Assembly (NCBI GenBank): GCA_016297695.1
Contig: JAEDGC010000025.1
Coordinates: 1 to 25,007 of the forward strand
Length of the DNA: 25,007 nucleotides
Source of the DNA: Bacilli bacterium
Lineage (GTDB): Bacteria; Bacillota_I; Bacilli_A; RF39; UBA660
Direction of reading: 5' to 3'
Shown here piece after piece: positions 22,698 through 25,007 of this stretch. Under the pieces are notes generated by a model, which worked only from the letters and a program-made list of their open reading frames with translations, had not been told where the DNA came from and ran no database searches. The position numbers and the translations under genes were made by a program. The number at the start of each line of letters is the position of its first letter. Positions within the stretch are counted from its first letter, which is position 1.

Positions 22698-23855
22698 ATG
22701 AGAAACTTTGATAAGAAAATAATTATTATTTATACATTAATACTAACATTTATATTATTCACATGTTTTTTTTCCAAAAATATTGTTTCCATGTATAGCA
22801 TATATATAAATCCATTGTTTTGGTTATCACTTCTTTTAATATCAGTTATTTTATTTAAGGATAAAAAAGTTAGATATAAAGGAATTAATGATAAAATTCA
22901 AATAGTAGTTATTGGAATGCTTATATATACATTATTGTATTTCTTATCAGGACTAGTATTTGATTTTGCTAAAAATATTTACTCTACAAAAATCATTAAT
23001 ATTTTAAAAAATGTTTGGATGTTTGCAGTAATAGTAGTATTTAAAGAAATAATAAGAGAAAAGTTAATTAATCACTCTGGGAAAAAAATTACTTTTTTGA
23101 TTTTAATAACTTTAATTATGATAGTAACTGATATAGAAATAATTGGTCTTAACTATTATTTGAATTCTAGTGAATTATTTTTCAAATATTTCTTTTCTAC
23201 AATATTTCCCATAATAACATCTAATATTTTAGCGACATACTTAGTAACAGTTGGCGGATGTAAAACAAGCATAGCCTTTAGATTACCACTTGTTCTAATT
23301 AAAATAATAGTTCCAATTCAGCCAGATTTGGATTGGTTTTTTACCGCAATTTTTGAAGGAATTTTACCTATAATAATCTATTTTTATGTTAGTAAATACC
23401 ATTTAAATAGAACAAATAGAGAATCAAGAAGAAAAGAAAAGAAAACAATGTCGTATTTTAGATTCATATTAATTGGATTATTAATAATATTTTGCTTTTT
23501 TGTCGCTGGGATTTTTGCTTATAAACCTATTGCGGTAATGTCTGGAAGTATGGAACCTATATTCTATCGTGGTGATTTAGTTATTGTTAAATCTATAAAA
23601 AATAAAGAAGATTGCAAAAAATTAAAACTATATGATATAATTGAATATAGATTAGATGATAGAGTTGTTTTACACAGAATAATAAAAATTAAGAATAATG
23701 AGGGAAAATTGACATTTATTACAAAAGGAGATAATAATGAAATACAAGATGAATTACCAGTAGATGAATCTCAAGTGCTAGGAAAAATTGAATTTATTGT
23801 TAAATATGCTGGGTATCCTTCCGTTTTACTAAATGAATATTTTCAAAATAATTAG
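22698..23855 (+). CDS. Signal peptidase I of ER/SipW type with polytopic N-terminal membrane domain
   Basis: A 385-residue protein. The last 135 residues are an S26B signal peptidase: SGSMEP (282-287, nucleophile Ser284), the histidine that replaces the usual lysine in VLHRI (His326), and TKGDNN with Asp345. This Ser-His type is shared by archaeal, ER and SipW peptidases. What is unusual is the N-terminal 250 residues with about seven or eight hydrophobic helices before the normal peptidase anchor helix (about 252-274). SipW-like enzymes are normally under 200 residues. The ATG follows AGGAGAA by 7 bases. Adjacent genes encode two probable substrates with the shared GYA-x-L motif and a DUF5305 protein, so this is likely a dedicated processor of surface proteins. 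Confidence 0.88.
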   Translation: MRNFDKKIIIIYTLILTFILFTCFFSKNIVSMYSIYINPLFWLSLLLISVILFKDKKVRYKGINDKIQIVVIGMLIYTLLYFLSGLVFDFAKNIYSTKIINILKNVWMFAVIVVFKEIIREKLINHSGKKITFLILITLIMIVTDIEIIGLNYYLNSSELFFKYFFSTIFPIITSNILATYLVTVGGCKTSIAFRLPLVLIKIIVPIQPDLDWFFTAIFEGILPIIIYFYVSKYHLNRTNRESRRKEKKTMSYFRFILIGLLIIFCFFVAGIFAYKPIAVMSGSMEPIFYRGDLVIVKSIKNKEDCKKLKLYDIIEYRLDDRVVLHRIIKIKNNEGKLTFITKGDNNEIQDELPVDESQVLGKIEFIVKYAGYPSVLLNEYFQNN

Positions 23856-23870
23856 TAAGGAGTAAAGTTC

Positions 23871-24920
23871 ATGGCTACAGAAAATACAGGAAGAACTTTA
23901 AAAAAATGGGTTCGTGTAGTAATTAAAACTATGATTTTAGTATTTTTTGTTGTGGGAATTTTTTTGATTTTAATTAGTTTAAATTTAAGTGCTCCAGTAA
24001 AAAAAGTTTTAATTTCTTATGACATCGAACAGTCACCAAAATATAAAGTAAACGTAATTGATAACAATTATATTGATGAAAGCTCTTTGTTAAAAAATAA
24101 TAATTATGTTACTAATTTAGTAGATACAATTGATTTGGAATTTAATTATTTATATGAGGCAATCAAACCTGGTAATTACGAATACATTTATGATATAAAA
24201 GCTACAATTTTCGGAAATTATCAAGGTAGTAGTGATAATGAAAATTCAGGTTTATGGACTAAAGAATACATTCTTTTAGAACCTACTTCTGAAAGCATTT
24301 CAAATACAAATTCAATAAATATCAATAAAAAAATTAATTTAGATTTTCAAAAATATAATAATGAAGTTGTTAATTTTAAAAATGACTTAAATGTTCCAAT
24401 TAGTGGTTATGTTGAAGTAGTTATGAATATTTCTCTTAATGGTTCTGCAGAAAATAATAAAATTAATGATACTAAAACCCAAAAGTTTAAAATTCCTTTA
24501 AATCAACTTGCATTTTCTATAGAGACATCTGCAAAGAAAAATGATCATAAAGAAATAGTTCATACAAAGGATAATCGTTCAATAAATATGGTTAAATTTG
24601 ATATTGGAATTCTTATGATTGTTTATTCAATAACACTTTTAGTTTTAACCTTTAAACTAATATTTAATATTAAAATAAAAAGTAAATTTGATGAAGAATT
24701 AAATAGAATTTTAAAAAATTATGGTGATGTAATAATCGAATTAGAAACAAATATTAATTTAGATGATAAAGATATAGTATTTGTAAAATCATTTAATGAA
24801 ATGTTAGATTTAGAAGAAGAATTAAGGATTCCAATTAATTTTATTCAGACATCTAAAAATAGAGGAGAATTCTTTATTATCAACAATAATATCTGTTATA
24901 AATGGATTTTAAAATGTTAA
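23871..24920 (+). CDS. DUF5305 family membrane protein
   Basis: A 349-residue protein: one helix near the N-terminus (about 15-38), a large outside domain (about 45-235), a second helix (about 244-264) and a cytoplasmic C-terminal tail of about 85 residues. The outside domain has the family's strand pattern (YDIEQSPKYKVNVIDN; YLYEAIKPGNYEYIYDIKA; LWTKEYILLEP), and the tail ends in the characteristic strand pair EFFIINNNICYKW. I assign DUF5305 by memory of these patterns. The family has no established function and is often found beside signal peptidases of the SipW/archaeal type. AAGGAG lies 8 bases before the ATG, 15 bases after the peptidase stop. Possibly an assembly or anchoring partner for the processed proteins. 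Confidence 0.75.
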   Translation: MATENTGRTLKKWVRVVIKTMILVFFVVGIFLILISLNLSAPVKKVLISYDIEQSPKYKVNVIDNNYIDESSLLKNNNYVTNLVDTIDLEFNYLYEAIKPGNYEYIYDIKATIFGNYQGSSDNENSGLWTKEYILLEPTSESISNTNSININKKINLDFQKYNNEVVNFKNDLNVPISGYVEVVMNISLNGSAENNKINDTKTQKFKIPLNQLAFSIETSAKKNDHKEIVHTKDNRSINMVKFDIGILMIVYSITLLVLTFKLIFNIKIKSKFDEELNRILKNYGDVIIELETNINLDDKDIVFVKSFNEMLDLEEELRIPINFIQTSKNRGEFFIINNNICYKWILKC

Positions 24921-24948
24921 AAAAAGTTTTAATTTGAAACTTTTTTTT
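24921..24948 (+). terminator. Intrinsic terminator of the surface-protein operon
   Basis: AAAAAGTTT (24921-24929) pairs with AAACTTTTT (24937-24945) across a 7-base loop; T to 24948. The remaining 59 bases to the right edge contain nothing I can name. Confidence 0.8.
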
Positions 24949-25007
24949 AATTTGATTTTTGTCAAGACATAGTGAACTAAAAATACAAAGCAAAATAATC
25001 GTCAATA

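Noticed and set aside
591..24920. UGA decoded as tryptophan, as in Mycoplasma
   Set aside because: Every Trp in the recognised genes is encoded by TGG, and conserved proteins (PcrA, LigA, RlmB) are full length without UGA readthrough.

Overview
This 25 kb window is very AT-rich bacterial chromosome. The gene set (pcrA-ligA, rlmB followed by a SigH-type sigma factor, ytxG/ytxH-like pair, YihY, camelysin/TasA-like protein with a SipW-type signal peptidase) and strong AGGAGG-type ribosome binding sites point to a low-GC Firmicutes lineage, probably an uncultured relative of Erysipelotrichia/RF39/Mollicutes. All 24 complete genes end in TAA (19) or TAG (5) and none in TGA, and no frame reads through TGA, so the standard code holds but UGA looks nearly unused. 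The lineage is inferred from gene content only.

Layout. (1) 1-313, minus strand: start of a collagen-like Gly-X-Y surface protein with 54-bp repeats, running off the left edge. (2) 591-4032, plus: two paralogous ABC exporter half-transporters that look like an asymmetric heterodimer, flanked by a 22-bp perfect direct repeat. (3) 6664-4164, minus: a three-gene ABC importer operon (membrane-anchored NMT1-like binding protein, ATPase, permease). (4) 6840-8627, plus: an operon of three unrecognised genes; the first and third share a helical C-terminal domain. (5) 8668-13764: L-lactate dehydrogenase, then pcrA-ligA (DNA repair helicase and NAD-dependent ligase). (6) 13846-17207: small membrane protein, a two-sensor-domain GGDEF protein with a degenerate active site, and a YihY membrane protein, followed by a 120-nt stretch tiled with hairpins. 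(7) 17397-18694: rlmB-sigH. (8) 18774-21024: lipoprotein, acidic disordered protein, YtxG-like and YtxH-like proteins. (9) 21110-24920: TasA/camelysin-like protein, a CBM2-like two-domain surface protein, a signal peptidase of the ER/SipW type fused to a polytopic membrane domain, and a DUF5305 protein.

The most system-like regions are the last block, which looks like a self-contained module for making and processing a surface fibre or matrix layer, and the unrecognised operon at 6840-8627. Nearly every operon ends in a clear intrinsic terminator, and most plus-strand promoters have an extended -10 (TGn before the -10 hexamer). No tRNA, rRNA, CRISPR array, insertion sequence or known riboswitch was seen. 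No gene-free stretch exceeds 300 bases.
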